Source: an uncultured Pelagibacteraceae bacterium (GTDB lineage: Bacteria > Pseudomonadota > Alphaproteobacteria > Pelagibacterales > Pelagibacteraceae). Taken from it: 64,000 nt of DNA. The stretch's first letter is position 1; each line of letters begins with the position of its first letter. The stretch is from the NCBI GenBank assembly GCA_902627045.1, contig CACOHP010000003.1, forward strand, positions 1-64,000. The letters are read 5' to 3'. The notes beneath the pieces are model-generated. The model was not told the DNA's origin. It did no database searches and saw nothing but the letters and a program-made list of their open reading frames with translations. Of this stretch, positions 40,652 through 49,634 are shown in pieces. The translations under genes and the position numbers were made by a program.

Positions 40652-41625
40652 TAAATCTGAATATTTACAAGAGATTCTGGCAACTCATCGCCAAAGCATC
40701 TCTGATAATATTCTGCAATAATATTTTTTTCTACTTCATCACATTTATTTAAAAAAGTTACCCTAAATGCATACCCAGTGTCTTTAAATATTTCTGAGTT
40801 TTCTGCCCAGTGAAGCACAGTTCTAGGACTCATGACAGTGGATATGTCGCCAGCAATAAATCCCTTTCTGGTAAGAGATGCGACTTTTATCATGTTTGCA
40901 ATTATCTCTTTACCTTTTGAATTATTAAAACTTTTATTTTTCGCAAGAATTATTTCCATCTCTTTTTCAAGGCTTAAATAGTTGAGAGTTGTTATTATAT
41001 TCCACCTATCCATTTGCCCTTGATTTATTTGTTGGGTACCATGATAAAGACCACTAGTATCTCCTAGCCCAATAGTATTGGAAGTAGCAAATAACCTAAA
41101 ATACTTATTTTGTCTCAAAACTTTATTTTTATCAAGAAGTGTAAAGCTCCCCTCTGACTCAAGAACTCTCTGAATAACAAACATTACATCCGGTCTCCCA
41201 GCATCATACTCATCAAAAACTAAAGCAATAGGATTTTGTATGGACCAAGGAAGAATTCCTTCTTTAAATTCAGTAACTTGTTTACCGTCTTTTAAAATAA
41301 TTGCATCTTTACCAATTAAATCAATTCTACTTATATGACTATCAAGATTTACTCTTATACAAGGCCAATTCAACCTTGCAGCTATTTGTTCAATATGTGT
41401 AGACTTGCCAGTGCCATGGTAACCTTGGACCAAGACTCTTTTATTGAAAGCAAATCCAGAAATTATGGCCAATGTTGTATCTCTGTCAAACTTGTAGTTT
41501 TTATCTATTTCTGGTACGTACTCATTTTTTTTTGAAAAGGCCTCGACCTCCATTTCGGATTCTATACCAAAAGTTTGTTTAATTGAAACTTTTATATCTG
41601 GCTGAGTATTAATATTAGGTGTCAA
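40651..41625 (-). CDS. cobS: CobS-like AAA+ ATPase
   Basis: A 324-residue MoxR-related AAA+ protein of the CobS family. Walker [10 protein letters not shown] (near residue 68), Walker [11 protein letters not shown] (near 130), sensor [19 protein letters not shown] (near 180) and an arginine-finger region QGQMDRWNI. It forms a hexameric ring with CobT. It overlaps the dnaJ-like gene by 11 nt and cobT by 1 nt, so the three are one operon. See cobT for why B12 synthesis is not implied. Confidence 0.9.
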   Translation of the reverse strand: MTPNINTQPDIKVSIKQTFGIESEMEVEAFSKKNEYVPEIDKNYKFDRDTTLAIISGFAFNKRVLVQGYHGTGKSTHIEQIAARLNWPCIRVNLDSHISRIDLIGKDAIILKDGKQVTEFKEGILPWSIQNPIALVFDEYDAGRPDVMFVIQRVLESEGSFTLLDKNKVLRQNKYFRLFATSNTIGLGDTSGLYHGTQQINQGQMDRWNIITTLNYLSLEKEMEIILAKNKSFNNSKGKEIIANMIKVASLTRKGFIAGDISTVMSPRTVLHWAENSEIFKDTGYAFRVTFLNKCDEVEKNIIAEYYQRCFGDELPESLVNIQI

Positions 41626-42142
41626 TTTTTTCTCTATAGGTGTTTTTTAATTGAGTGTAAGCCAAAGTTATTAGTTTAAGTTTTTCTTCATATTTTTTAT
41701 CTCCTGAATTCATATCAGGGTGAAATTTTTTGACAAGTGTTTTGAATTTTTTTTGTATTTTCATCCATTTCATTCCAGTTGACAATCCAAGTATTTCAAA
41801 AGCCTTTATATCTTTGTGATCAAATTTAAATTGACGCATATAATTAAAATCACTTTTAATTTTCTTATTATCAAATTCATCTTTAAGTGTGTTATTCCAT
41901 AGTACTTTGAAAAAATTATCTGAAGAGCTAAAGCTTTGAGTAGGTTTATGCCAAGTCATATCTGATTTCAAAAAATTTATTATCTGATTATCATTCATGC
42001 CAGAAAAATAATTCCAATTTTTATTAAACTCTTTAACATGTTTTAAACATAACATTCTATACTTTTTGCTATTATCTCTTTCAATTGGTGCCTTATACTC
42101 ACCCAATTCTTTACAATTATTCCAATCACAAATATTTTTCAT
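41615..42142 (-). CDS. DnaJ-domain protein with N-terminal cysteine motif
   Basis: A 175-residue protein from the ATG at 42142. The N-terminus CDWNNC with a later CLKH pair looks like a small zinc site; the C-terminus is a J domain, [31 protein letters not shown], with the HPD tripeptide that stimulates DnaK. A longer frame to 42184 would add 14 residues into bolA and is rejected, because family members start just before the C-D-W motif. It leads the dnaJ-cobS-cobT operon and faces bolA across 17 nt. A role assisting CobST or iron-sulfur assembly is an inference from that context. Confidence 0.87.
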   Translation of the reverse strand: MKNICDWNNCKELGEYKAPIERDNSKKYRMLCLKHVKEFNKNWNYFSGMNDNQIINFLKSDMTWHKPTQSFSSSDNFFKVLWNNTLKDEFDNKKIKSDFNYMRQFKFDHKDIKAFEILGLSTGMKWMKIQKKFKTLVKKFHPDMNSGDKKYEEKLKLITLAYTQLKNTYREKIDT

Positions 42143-42144
42143 GA

Positions 42145-42161
42145 TATAATAAATATATAAT
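42145..42161. promoter_or_regulatory. Minimal divergent start region between dnaJ-like and bolA
   Basis: Only 17 nt lie between the two start codons. They hold two TATAAT boxes on the plus strand (42145-42150 and 42156-42161, the second running into the bolA ATG). Neither gene can have a usual leader here if transcribed from this spot, so promoters must lie inside the opposing coding sequence or the messages must be leaderless. Confidence 0.4.
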
Positions 42162-42420
42162 GAATATAAATGACTTAATTGCAATCGTAAAAAAAAAAAT
42201 TAAAAAGGAAATTGCTGTACAAGATATTAATATAGAAGACAAATCATTCCTACACGTAGGACACAAAGGTAATGATAAAAAAAAATTTCACTTAAAGATT
42301 TGTATAAGTTCAAAAGAACTGTCAGAAATGAGTCGAATTCAGAGTAACAAAAAAATTTACAAAATTTTAAATAAAGAACTTAAAAATAATATTCATTCAA
42401 TTCAAATTCTAATCACTTAA
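42160..42420 (+). CDS. bolA: BolA-family protein
   Basis: An 86-residue BolA protein with the alpha-beta fold signature: acidic IEDKSFLHVGHKG, the conserved HVGH, and KKFHLKICISSKELSEMSRIQSNKKIYKIL. BolA proteins work with monothiol glutaredoxin in iron-sulfur cluster trafficking. bolA facing dnaJ-cobS-cobT is a conserved alphaproteobacterial arrangement. It ends overlapping aroB by 12 nt (convergent). Confidence 0.88.
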   Translation: MNINDLIAIVKKKIKKEIAVQDINIEDKSFLHVGHKGNDKKKFHLKICISSKELSEMSRIQSNKKIYKILNKELKNNIHSIQILIT

Positions 42421-43515
42421 TTCTTTATTTAAAAATATTGTTAGTTTTTCCTTACTAAATTTTTTGTTAATTAAAGGAATACCTATTTTTTTTAACAAAA
42501 TTAAATTTATTTTATTTGTATTGTTTTTTTTATCATTGATCATAAATGAAATTATTTTTTTTAAGTCTTTTAAGAAAAAATATTTTTTAATATCATTTGG
42601 TAGACCGAAGTTTTTTATATGGTTCTCAATAATATTGAATTCTCTTAAGGGTAGAAAGTTATTTAATTTACTAAAATTAAGAGCTGTAGTCATTCCCAAG
42701 ATAACAGCTTCACCATGATTTAATTTTTTGGAAAAATTTAAGCTTGCTTCATACGCATGTGCAAAAGTGTGACCAAAATTTAAAATTTTTCTAATGCTCT
42801 TCTCTTTTTCATCTTTCTCAACTACTTTTTTTTTAATTTTACAACTTTCATAAATAGTTTTTTCAATATATGGCGATCTAAATTTGAAAATTTTTTTAAA
42901 ATTTTTGTTTAAGAATTGAAAAAAATTCTTATTTGAAATTAAAGAGTGTTTTAAAATTTCTCCATAACCGCATGTGATCTCTCTTTTAGGAAGAGTATTT
43001 AAAAAATCAGTATCGCTAATCACTAATTTAGGTTGGTAAAAACTTCCAATAAGATTTTTACCGTGTTTTGTATTTACACCAGTTTTACCACCAATTGAAG
43101 AATCCACTTGAGCCAAAAGAGTAGTGGGCATATTTATGAATTTTAATCCTCTTTTGAATATGCTTGCAGCGTATCCGGCAATATCACCAGTTATACCACC
43201 ACCAACACTTATCAAAATATCTTCTCTCGAAAAATTTTTTTCTAATAAGATATCTAGAATTTTATTTACAGTTTTTTGATTTTTATTTTTTTCATTAGCT
43301 TTAATATAATGGATATATACTTTTTTATGATTTAATTTTTTTTTAATTATATTAATTTTTTTTTCTGGAATGTTTCTGTCAACAACGATTAAACATTTAA
43401 TAAAATTAATTGATTGATCTTTTATAATATCTTTTAAATTTGAGATTAGTCCTGAGCCAATAAATATTGGGTATTTTTCTTGATTTGTGCTAACAATTAG
43501 TCTTTTTATTTTCAT
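42409..43515 (-). CDS. aroB: 3-dehydroquinate synthase
   Basis: A 368-residue AroB. NAD and substrate motifs are intact: SVGGGITGDIAGYAASIFKR, the FINMPTTLLAQVDSSIGGKTGVN loop, CGYGEILKHSL and FGHTFAHAYE with the zinc His residues. It makes dehydroquinate from DAHP in the shikimate pathway. An in-frame ATG at 43527 would add MRIY inside aroK; the start at 43515 (MKIKRL) is preferred. It overlaps aroK by 26 nt, the usual aroK-aroB pair. Confidence 0.94.
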   Translation of the reverse strand: MKIKRLIVSTNQEKYPIFIGSGLISNLKDIIKDQSINFIKCLIVVDRNIPEKKINIIKKKLNHKKVYIHYIKANEKNKNQKTVNKILDILLEKNFSREDILISVGGGITGDIAGYAASIFKRGLKFINMPTTLLAQVDSSIGGKTGVNTKHGKNLIGSFYQPKLVISDTDFLNTLPKREITCGYGEILKHSLISNKNFFQFLNKNFKKIFKFRSPYIEKTIYESCKIKKKVVEKDEKEKSIRKILNFGHTFAHAYEASLNFSKKLNHGEAVILGMTTALNFSKLNNFLPLREFNIIENHIKNFGLPNDIKKYFFLKDLKKIISFMINDKKNNTNKINLILLKKIGIPLINKKFSKEKLTIFLNKELSD

Positions 43516-44014
43516 ATATATTCGCAACTTTATTTACTATCTCATTTTTAGACAATTGTTCACAATTAATTTTATATTTAGATTTTGAATAAACTAATGA
43601 CCTTTTTTTTATTAAAATTATTAACTCACTTGGTGAGGATTTAAGAGCTATTGGTCTTTTCATATTTTTTTGCATTCTATGAATAAGTGTTTTCGAATTC
43701 CAATTTAACCAAAAAGAAAAATGATTTTTTAAAATTTCCTCTCTAATTTTTTTATTAATAAATGCACCTCCTCCCAAAGATATAACTGCCTTTTTCTTTT
43801 TTAAAATCTTAAGCGTAGTTTTTTCTTCGTAATCTCTAAAAAATTTCTCCCCTTTTTCTTCAAAGATCTCTGATATACTCATCTCCAATTCTTTTTCAAT
43901 AATATGATCTATATCGTAAAACTGTAAATTTAGTTTTTTTGAAATTAATAGCCCAATACTTGTTTTACCGGATCCCATCATACCTAAAAAAACAATATTT
44001 TCTCTCGTTTCCAT
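43490..44014 (-). CDS. aroK: Shikimate kinase
   Basis: A 174-residue P-loop kinase. Walker A GMMGSGKTSIG near residue 12, the shikimate-binding FYDIDHIIE near residue 33, FRDYEEKTT near 58 and the LGGGAFINK glycine loop near 80 are all present. It phosphorylates shikimate in aromatic amino acid synthesis. First gene of aroK-aroB, divergent from the 59-residue membrane gene by 58 nt. Confidence 0.94.
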   Translation of the reverse strand: METRENIVFLGMMGSGKTSIGLLISKKLNLQFYDIDHIIEKELEMSISEIFEEKGEKFFRDYEEKTTLKILKKKKAVISLGGGAFINKKIREEILKNHFSFWLNWNSKTLIHRMQKNMKRPIALKSSPSELIILIKKRSLVYSKSKYKINCEQLSKNEIVNKVANIYENKKTNC

Positions 44015-44072
44015 AAGTTTCTTTTATTGAAAAAACACAAATATGTCTTAATTTGAAATTACTTAAAGTTAT

Positions 44073-44252
44073 ATGCAAATATATAAAAAAACAAGCTCGA
44101 GACAAACTTTAATTGGGATAGTAATAAAATTAACTTTAATTTTACTATTTATTCTTGGGATTGTTTTCTTTTTAAATAAAATTGAATTTCCAGCGCCACA
44201 AAAAGACATAAAAAAGATAATCCCTAATGAAAAATTTAAAATTGTTAAGTAA
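44073..44252 (+). CDS. 59-residue single-TM protein
   Basis: ATG 44073 to TAA 44252. Residues 1-12 are polar and basic (MQIYKKTSSRQT), 13-34 form one hydrophobic helix, and the tail runs IEFPAPQKDIKKIIPNEKF, a proline/acid pattern that looks conserved-type rather than random. It overlaps the next gene by 26 nt in another frame and likely couples to it. Probably anchored in the inner membrane with its tail on one side. No named family; in Alphaproteobacteria a short TM gene next to aroK with a P-A-P and I-P-N/D-E-x-F tail is a recurrent theme, as far as I recall. Confidence 0.7.
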   Translation: MQIYKKTSSRQTLIGIVIKLTLILLFILGIVFFLNKIEFPAPQKDIKKIIPNEKFKIVK

Positions 44253-45990
44253 AAAACTTTTATTCATTATTTTCATTTTATTTACCTCTTTTAAAGTTTA
44301 CTCCTCTGATAAACCAGTGGACATTTGGAAAATAAATGAAAAAAATAATGATCAAAATTCTGAAACAAATTTATCAATCGAAGCAATAAATGATTCATCA
44401 AATGAGATAACTATTTACAATAATAAGTCAAATGATGACACTTTAGGAATTATTCAAGATTCATCTATAAATTCAAAGAAGATAAAGATTACTGGATTAT
44501 ATGATCCACAAGATTATGATTTAAGCATTAATATGTGGAGTAATTCAGATGGTGATCAATTAAAGAATCTGTTTGGTAGGATTGCAAAAATTGATCTTTC
44601 CGAAGATGCTTCAGAGTTGATGAATATATCAATTTTGATTAATGCCCATTATCCTAAAAAAAATATTACCGAGAAAGAATTTTTAAGATTAAAATCAGAA
44701 TGGTTGATAAAGAATTCAAATTTCGATTTAATTAAAGAGTATTTAAATAAAAATAAAATTCTTAATGATAACCCAAAACTATCTAGACACTATATAGATC
44801 ATTATCTATCTGAATTTAGATTGAAAAAGGCTTGTGAAATATTTTCAAAAAACTTAGAGCCCATTACAGATGAGTATCTTTCAAAATTTAATATATACTG
44901 CCTAATAAATGCGGGCAAGACTGAAGAAGCTTTATTAATCCTAGACTTAAAAAAGGAACTAGGTTTCAAAGACGAATATTTTGAAAAAAAAATTGATTAT
45001 TTACTTGGTTACACCTCAAAAATTGATATCTCAATATCAGAAAAATCAATATTTGATTTTCATCTAGCTCATAAGACAAATCCTAATTTTAAATTTCAAC
45101 CAGACGAAAAAACATCCAAAATTATTTGGAAATATCTATCATCAGCAAATTTGTTATCATCTTTAAAAGAAATTGATATTACAGAATTAGATAAGGTCTC
45201 AAATATTGAAAAAGCCGTTCACGATAAGAATTATTCTGAAAATGAGTTATTTAAAATCTATATGAGATTTCAATTTAATATTAATCAACTTCTAAATGCA
45301 AAAGAATCTCATAAATCTCTATCTAATATCGAGGCAAGAGCTTTACTCTATCAGAAAATTTTACTTGAGTCAGAAATGATTGAAAAATTAAAATTGCTAA
45401 AAATTTTAAAGAGTTCATTTGAAAAAGATAATTTAAATAATGCTTTTGATAATGAATTAAAAAAATTTTTAAAAGAGATGGATCCTACAAAAATACCCGA
45501 TAATTTAACTAGTTTTTATTATACGAATATTAAGTTGGACAAAGATTCACCAATGGAAATAAAATATAATAATGATGTTATGTATCAATCAAAATTAATT
45601 AATTATTTTAATGGAGATTATGCAAAGTCAAAGATTGAGAAGGATGTTAATAATTTTCTAAAAAGAATAAAAAAAAATAAAAAATATTTTTTTTCTAAAA
45701 AAGACATAATATTTTTAGAGTCACTTAAAGCGGATGGTATAAAGATTTCTGAAAAATATGATGATTTATACGTTATAAGTGAAGATGAAATGCCTACTGA
45801 CATACAAATAATGATTAATAATAATGAGTCTGGTTCAGCATTATTAAGAATTGTTGAAGTTATTGGTCAGGATAGACTTGAAAGAATAGATGAAGATACA
45901 ATTTATTTTATAATTAGTGCTTTAAATCAATTAAATATAGACTCTATAAGAAATAAAATTTTGTTCAAAGTTCTTCCTTTAAAAGTGTAA
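44227..45990 (+). CDS. Exported helical-repeat protein of unknown function
   Basis: A 587-residue protein with a clear signal peptide (basic start MKNLKLLSKKLLF, hydrophobic core to about residue 20, cut near VYSSD). A low-complexity Asn/Ser/Asp linker (25-95) precedes ITGLYDPQDYDLSINMWSN, a G-L-Y-D-P... W motif that I associate with a conserved alphaproteobacterial periplasmic family near aroK. The rest is alpha-helical, TPR-like in feel (LSEFRLKKACEIFSKNL, LINAGKTEEALLILDL), without catalytic motifs. A scaffold or envelope role is a guess. It follows the 59-residue TM gene with overlap and precedes def by 23 nt. Confidence 0.75.
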   Translation: MKNLKLLSKKLLFIIFILFTSFKVYSSDKPVDIWKINEKNNDQNSETNLSIEAINDSSNEITIYNNKSNDDTLGIIQDSSINSKKIKITGLYDPQDYDLSINMWSNSDGDQLKNLFGRIAKIDLSEDASELMNISILINAHYPKKNITEKEFLRLKSEWLIKNSNFDLIKEYLNKNKILNDNPKLSRHYIDHYLSEFRLKKACEIFSKNLEPITDEYLSKFNIYCLINAGKTEEALLILDLKKELGFKDEYFEKKIDYLLGYTSKIDISISEKSIFDFHLAHKTNPNFKFQPDEKTSKIIWKYLSSANLLSSLKEIDITELDKVSNIEKAVHDKNYSENELFKIYMRFQFNINQLLNAKESHKSLSNIEARALLYQKILLESEMIEKLKLLKILKSSFEKDNLNNAFDNELKKFLKEMDPTKIPDNLTSFYYTNIKLDKDSPMEIKYNNDVMYQSKLINYFNGDYAKSKIEKDVNNFLKRIKKNKKYFFSKKDIIFLESLKADGIKISEKYDDLYVISEDEMPTDIQIMINNNESGSALLRIVEVIGQDRLERIDEDTIYFIISALNQLNIDSIRNKILFKVLPLKV

Positions 45991-46013
45991 AAATTAGTTT
46001 AATTATTTAACTG

Positions 46014-46538
46014 ATGTCTATTAAAGAAATTATTACTGTGCCAGATGAAATATTAAAAAAAGTTTCTGAACCGATAGAGAAATTTGGCATTAACGAAAAG
46101 AAGTTAATCAATGATTTATTTGACACAATGTATAATTCAAACGGAATCGGTCTTGCCGCCGTTCAATTAGGTATACTTAAAAGAGTTTTAGTTGTTGATG
46201 TTTCAAGTAAAGATGAAAAAAAACAACCGATGACATTAATTAATCCAGTAATCAAAAATTTAAGCACTGATATGTCAGTTTATGAAGAAGGATGTCTCTC
46301 TATACCAGAAACATTTATTGAAATTGAAAGACCAAAAATATGTGAAGTTGAGTATATTGATGAAAAAGGCTTAAAAAAAAATCTTAAATGTGATGGACTT
46401 CTATCAACATGTGTCCAACACGAAATTAATCATTTAGATGGAAAATTGATAATTGATCATTTATCAAAATTAAAAAAAGATTTTATTATTAAGAAAATTT
46501 CAAAAATTAAAAAAAATCCAGACAGAATAGTAGTTTAA
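46014..46538 (+). CDS. def: Peptide deformylase
   Basis: A 174-residue metalloprotease that removes the formyl group from nascent proteins. Motif 1 GIGLAAVQLG (near residue 45), motif 2 EEGCLSIP (near 88) and motif 3 QHEINHLDG (near 130) provide the Cys and two His metal ligands and the Glu. Followed after 2 nt by fmt, the usual def-fmt pair. Confidence 0.96.
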   Translation: MSIKEIITVPDEILKKVSEPIEKFGINEKKLINDLFDTMYNSNGIGLAAVQLGILKRVLVVDVSSKDEKKQPMTLINPVIKNLSTDMSVYEEGCLSIPETFIEIERPKICEVEYIDEKGLKKNLKCDGLLSTCVQHEINHLDGKLIIDHLSKLKKDFIIKKISKIKKNPDRIVV

Positions 46539-46540
46539 AG

Positions 46541-47473
46541 ATGGCAAACAAGATTATCTTTATGGGTACTCCATTATTTTGTGTCCCTATCTTAAAATCT
46601 TTATATCAAAATAGTTACAATATTGTGGCAGTTTATACTCAACCACCACAAAAATCTCACAGAGGACAAAAAATAAACAAAAGTCCAGTACAGGATATTT
46701 CAGAAAATTTAAATATAGAATATAGAACTCCAAAGACCCTTAAAGGAAATGATGAGGAGTATAAATTTCTAAAAAAGTTAGAAGCTGATCTTGCGATAGT
46801 CTGCGCTTACGGCCAAATTATTCCAAAAAATTTTTTAAATTTAACTAAAAAAGGTTTTGTTAATATACATGCTTCAATACTTCCCTACTGGCGAGGAGCA
46901 GCACCAATTCAAAGATCAATTATGAATTTAGACATTGAGACAGGAATAAGTATTATGAAAATAAATGAAGAATTAGATAGTGGACCAGTAAGCAATATAT
47001 ATAAAATTAAGATAGATCAAAACCAAAATGCAAAAGAAATCTCAGAAACATTATCTGCTTTGGCTGCAGAAAAAATTTTGAATAATGTAAATGATATTCT
47101 TACAGATAAAGCAAAGTTTACTGAGCAAGATCATTCTAAAGCAACTTATGCAAAAAAAATTCGCAAAGAGGAGTCACAAATTAATTGGAATGATCCTGCC
47201 TCTAAAATAATTGGAAAAATTAATGGTTTGTACCTGTCTCCAGGTGCTTTTTTTAGTTTTAATGATGAAAGATACAAAATTTTAAAAGCTGTAATTGGTA
47301 ATGGTGCAGGTAAAATCGGAGAAGTTATTTCAAATCAGTTAGAGGTTGCATGTAAGAATAATCAATCTATTAAAATTCTTGAAATTCAAAGACAAGGAAA
47401 AAAACCACAAAAAATTAGTAAATTTATGTTGGGTTCTAAAATCAAGAAAGGTTCAAATTTGTTATATGTTTAG
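46541..47473 (+). CDS. fmt: Methionyl-tRNA formyltransferase
   Basis: A 310-residue Fmt. N-terminal IIFMGTPLFCVPIL, the folate-site HASILPYWRGAAPIQRSI with catalytic Asn/His/Asp spread (NIHAS, and the Asp in ELDSGP), and the C-terminal OB-like tRNA domain. It formylates initiator Met-tRNA, the partner reaction of Def. The truA ATG lies inside its last codons (8-nt overlap). Confidence 0.95.
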   Translation: MANKIIFMGTPLFCVPILKSLYQNSYNIVAVYTQPPQKSHRGQKINKSPVQDISENLNIEYRTPKTLKGNDEEYKFLKKLEADLAIVCAYGQIIPKNFLNLTKKGFVNIHASILPYWRGAAPIQRSIMNLDIETGISIMKINEELDSGPVSNIYKIKIDQNQNAKEISETLSALAAEKILNNVNDILTDKAKFTEQDHSKATYAKKIRKEESQINWNDPASKIIGKINGLYLSPGAFFSFNDERYKILKAVIGNGAGKIGEVISNQLEVACKNNQSIKILEIQRQGKKPQKISKFMLGSKIKKGSNLLYV

Positions 47474-48206
47474 ATATCAGATCTTAATTGAATACGTGGG
47501 GACTAATTTTAGAGGATGGCAAATTCAAAAAAAAGGAAAAACAGTTCAAGGTATACTACAGGACAAAATTTCAAAATTTTTAAAAGAAAAAATTACAGTA
47601 TATGGAGCTGGAAGATTAGATGTTGGCGTCCATGCAAAAGAACAATCAGCGCATTTTGATTGTAGAAATAAGATCATTGAATTTGATAGGTTTTTAAAAT
47701 CTATTAATCATTTCTTGAACAAAGATGGAGTGGCAATACTTAAGATTAAAAAAAGAAAAAATGATTTTCATGCAAGATTTTCAGCTAAAATGAGAGTTTA
47801 TAATTACATAATAATAAATCGGATTGGTAGTCCAGTGTTAGAGAAAAATAAAGGTTGGCATGTAATTAAAAATCTTGATTTAGAGTTAATGAAAAAGACT
47901 GCAAAAAAATTAATTGGCACTAAAGATTTTAGCACTTTTAGGAAATCCAGTTGTAGGGCAAAAAGTCCAATAAAAACAATGAAATTAGTCAAAATTAAAT
48001 GTTCAAAAGATAAGATAGAAATCGAGTTTAGATCAAAATCATTTTTACAGCAACAGGTTAGATCTATGGTTGGATGTTTGAAATATGTGGGTGAAAAAAA
48101 ATGGACATTAAAAAAATTTGTAAACGTTATGAATTCTAAAAAAAGAGTATTATGTGCACCACCTGCACCATCGCAAGGACTCTATTTAACAAAAGTTATT
48201 TATTAA
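47466..48206 (+). CDS. truA: tRNA pseudouridine(38-40) synthase
   Basis: A 246-residue TruA from the ATG at 47466 (MFRYQILIEYVGTNFRGWQ). The catalytic Asp is in GAGRLDVGVHAKEQSAHFD near residue 54, and RSFLQQQVRSMVG-type helix near the C-terminus is present as SFLQQQVRSMVGC. A longer frame from 47346 would run through fmt and is not used. It modifies U38-U40 in the anticodon arm. Its last 21 nt overlap the convergent SET gene. Confidence 0.95.
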   Translation: MFRYQILIEYVGTNFRGWQIQKKGKTVQGILQDKISKFLKEKITVYGAGRLDVGVHAKEQSAHFDCRNKIIEFDRFLKSINHFLNKDGVAILKIKKRKNDFHARFSAKMRVYNYIIINRIGSPVLEKNKGWHVIKNLDLELMKKTAKKLIGTKDFSTFRKSSCRAKSPIKTMKLVKIKCSKDKIEIEFRSKSFLQQQVRSMVGCLKYVGEKKWTLKKFVNVMNSKKRVLCAPPAPSQGLYLTKVIY

Positions 48207-48680
48207 TTTTTTTTTATTACTCATGGCAAATTTTTTGTTTATTCGCCATCTACTTTCTTCACGAATTATAAAACCACAACAATTCTTTGATTTACATTTG
48301 CAAGGGAATTGTTTGTAATCATTTTTATCGAAACTAAAACCATAGTCACAAGTTATCTCCTCATTTTTTTTTATATCTCTATCAGCTGTTATCCAAATTT
48401 TTAAACCTTTACCATCATAACGCGCATTAGCATTGCAGCTATGATTAACTAATCCAGCAATATTAAACGAGAAATCACCATCCAAAGTATATTTTTTATT
48501 TAAAGTAAATAGGTAAATAGGTTTTTTATTGTCAAATTTTTCTGACTCTTCAACCTGTTTATTTGTAATTATTTTTCCTAAGTAATTAATAATTTTTGTG
48601 CCTTCTGTGATATCTTTAGCAGCATAGAGTCCACGACCTTTGTTATCAATTTTTGATTTTCTTATTTTGTATAATTTCAT
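48186..48680 (-). CDS. SET-domain protein-lysine methyltransferase-like
   Basis: A 164-residue SET protein: GRGLYAAKDITEGTKIINYLG at the start, NHSCNANARYDG (pseudoknot) near residue 82, EEITCDYGFSF near residue 105, and a post-SET cysteine cluster CKCKSKNCCGF that would bind zinc. All key SAM and lysine-channel motifs look intact, so an active S-adenosylmethionine-dependent lysine methyltransferase is plausible. Bacterial SET substrates are rarely known; candidates here are ribosomal or DNA-binding basic proteins. It follows the HDAC-like gene by 30 nt at the end of the minus-strand run and overlaps truA. Confidence 0.88.
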   Translation of the reverse strand: MKLYKIRKSKIDNKGRGLYAAKDITEGTKIINYLGKIITNKQVEESEKFDNKKPIYLFTLNKKYTLDGDFSFNIAGLVNHSCNANARYDGKGLKIWITADRDIKKNEEITCDYGFSFDKNDYKQFPCKCKSKNCCGFIIREESRWRINKKFAMSNKKKLINNFC

Positions 48681-48710
48681 GAAGGTGATTTATAATGAAC
48701 TAGATATTTA

Positions 48711-49634
48711 TCAATTGAATTCTACCAATGCGTTAACATGTTCATTAGCACTTTCTGCTAAGGCATTTAAATCATATCCACCCTCAAGTATAGAAACAAC
48801 TTTACCTGCAGTAAACTTATTGGTAGCAGTTAATGTTCTTTTAGTAATCTCATAAAAATCTTTTGAGCTTAGTTGAAATTGAGCTAATGGATCATCTTTA
48901 TGTGCATCAAAACCAGCTGAAAATATAAGAAAATCAGGTTTATATTGTACTAATCTTTCTAACACTCTATCAAATGCATTAAAGTATTCTTCTGAGTTTG
49001 TACCAGCGGGCAAAGGGATATTCAATGAGTTGTTAAAGTCTCCTTTATCTTTATCTGTTCCACCTCCAGGATAAAAAGGATATTGATGCGTAGAAATATA
49101 TAATGAATTTTTATTATCACGCATAACATCATAATTTCCATTACCCCAGTGCACATCAAAATCTACGCAGGCAATTCTTTTGTATTTATATTTTGTTACT
49201 AAATAGTTTGTTGCTACTCCAGCGTTTGATATACAACAAAATCCCATTGCTTTATTTTTTTCAGCATGGTGACCTGGTGGTCTTGCCAAACAGAATGCAT
49301 TTTTAAATTGATCCTTCTCTATTCCATCTATCGCTCTAATTGTTGAACCTGCGGCATCAAAAACTGCTTTTTTACTTTCGGGTGATAAAACTGTATCGCC
49401 ATCTAGAAACTTAAGGCCTTTTTGAGGAAAGGAATTTTTTAAATTATTAATATAGTCTTTTGAATGTGTCATAGACAATATATCATCAGGAACATTATCT
49501 GGCTTATCCCAGATTAGGTCTTTTCTTCTTTTTAATTTTTCTTTTATAGCAATCACTCTTTTAGGCTGCTCTGGATGACCATCACCAGTATAATGTTTTT
49601 CATAAGAGTCAGAATTGATAATCGCTGTTTTCAT
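48711..49634 (-). CDS. Histone-deacetylase-family protein (class II type)
   Basis: A 307-residue arginase-fold deacetylase. It begins DSYEKHYTGDGHPEQPKR, and has the catalytic ARPPGHHAEKNKAMGFC (two His) near residue 130, the zinc-binding DFDVHWGNG (Asp, His) near residue 170, FSAGFDAHKDDPL (Asp) near 255 and LEGGYD near 295. The set is complete. Bacterial members deacetylate lysines in proteins or small acetyl-amines; the substrate is unknown. It overlaps dapE by 4 nt and adjoins the SET gene. Confidence 0.9.
   Translation of the reverse strand: MKTAIINSDSYEKHYTGDGHPEQPKRVIAIKEKLKRRKDLIWDKPDNVPDDILSMTHSKDYINNLKNSFPQKGLKFLDGDTVLSPESKKAVFDAAGSTIRAIDGIEKDQFKNAFCLARPPGHHAEKNKAMGFCCISNAGVATNYLVTKYKYKRIACVDFDVHWGNGNYDVMRDNKNSLYISTHQYPFYPGGGTDKDKGDFNNSLNIPLPAGTNSEEYFNAFDRVLERLVQYKPDFLIFSAGFDAHKDDPLAQFQLSSKDFYEITKRTLTATNKFTAGKVVSILEGGYDLNALAESANEHVNALVEFN

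Noticed and set aside
42143..42184. Longer dnaJ-like start at 42184
   Set aside because: It would run into bolA on the other strand and family members begin just before the C-D-W motif at 42142.
47346..47465. Longer truA frame starting at 47346
   Set aside because: It lies inside fmt; TruA homology begins at the ATG 47466.
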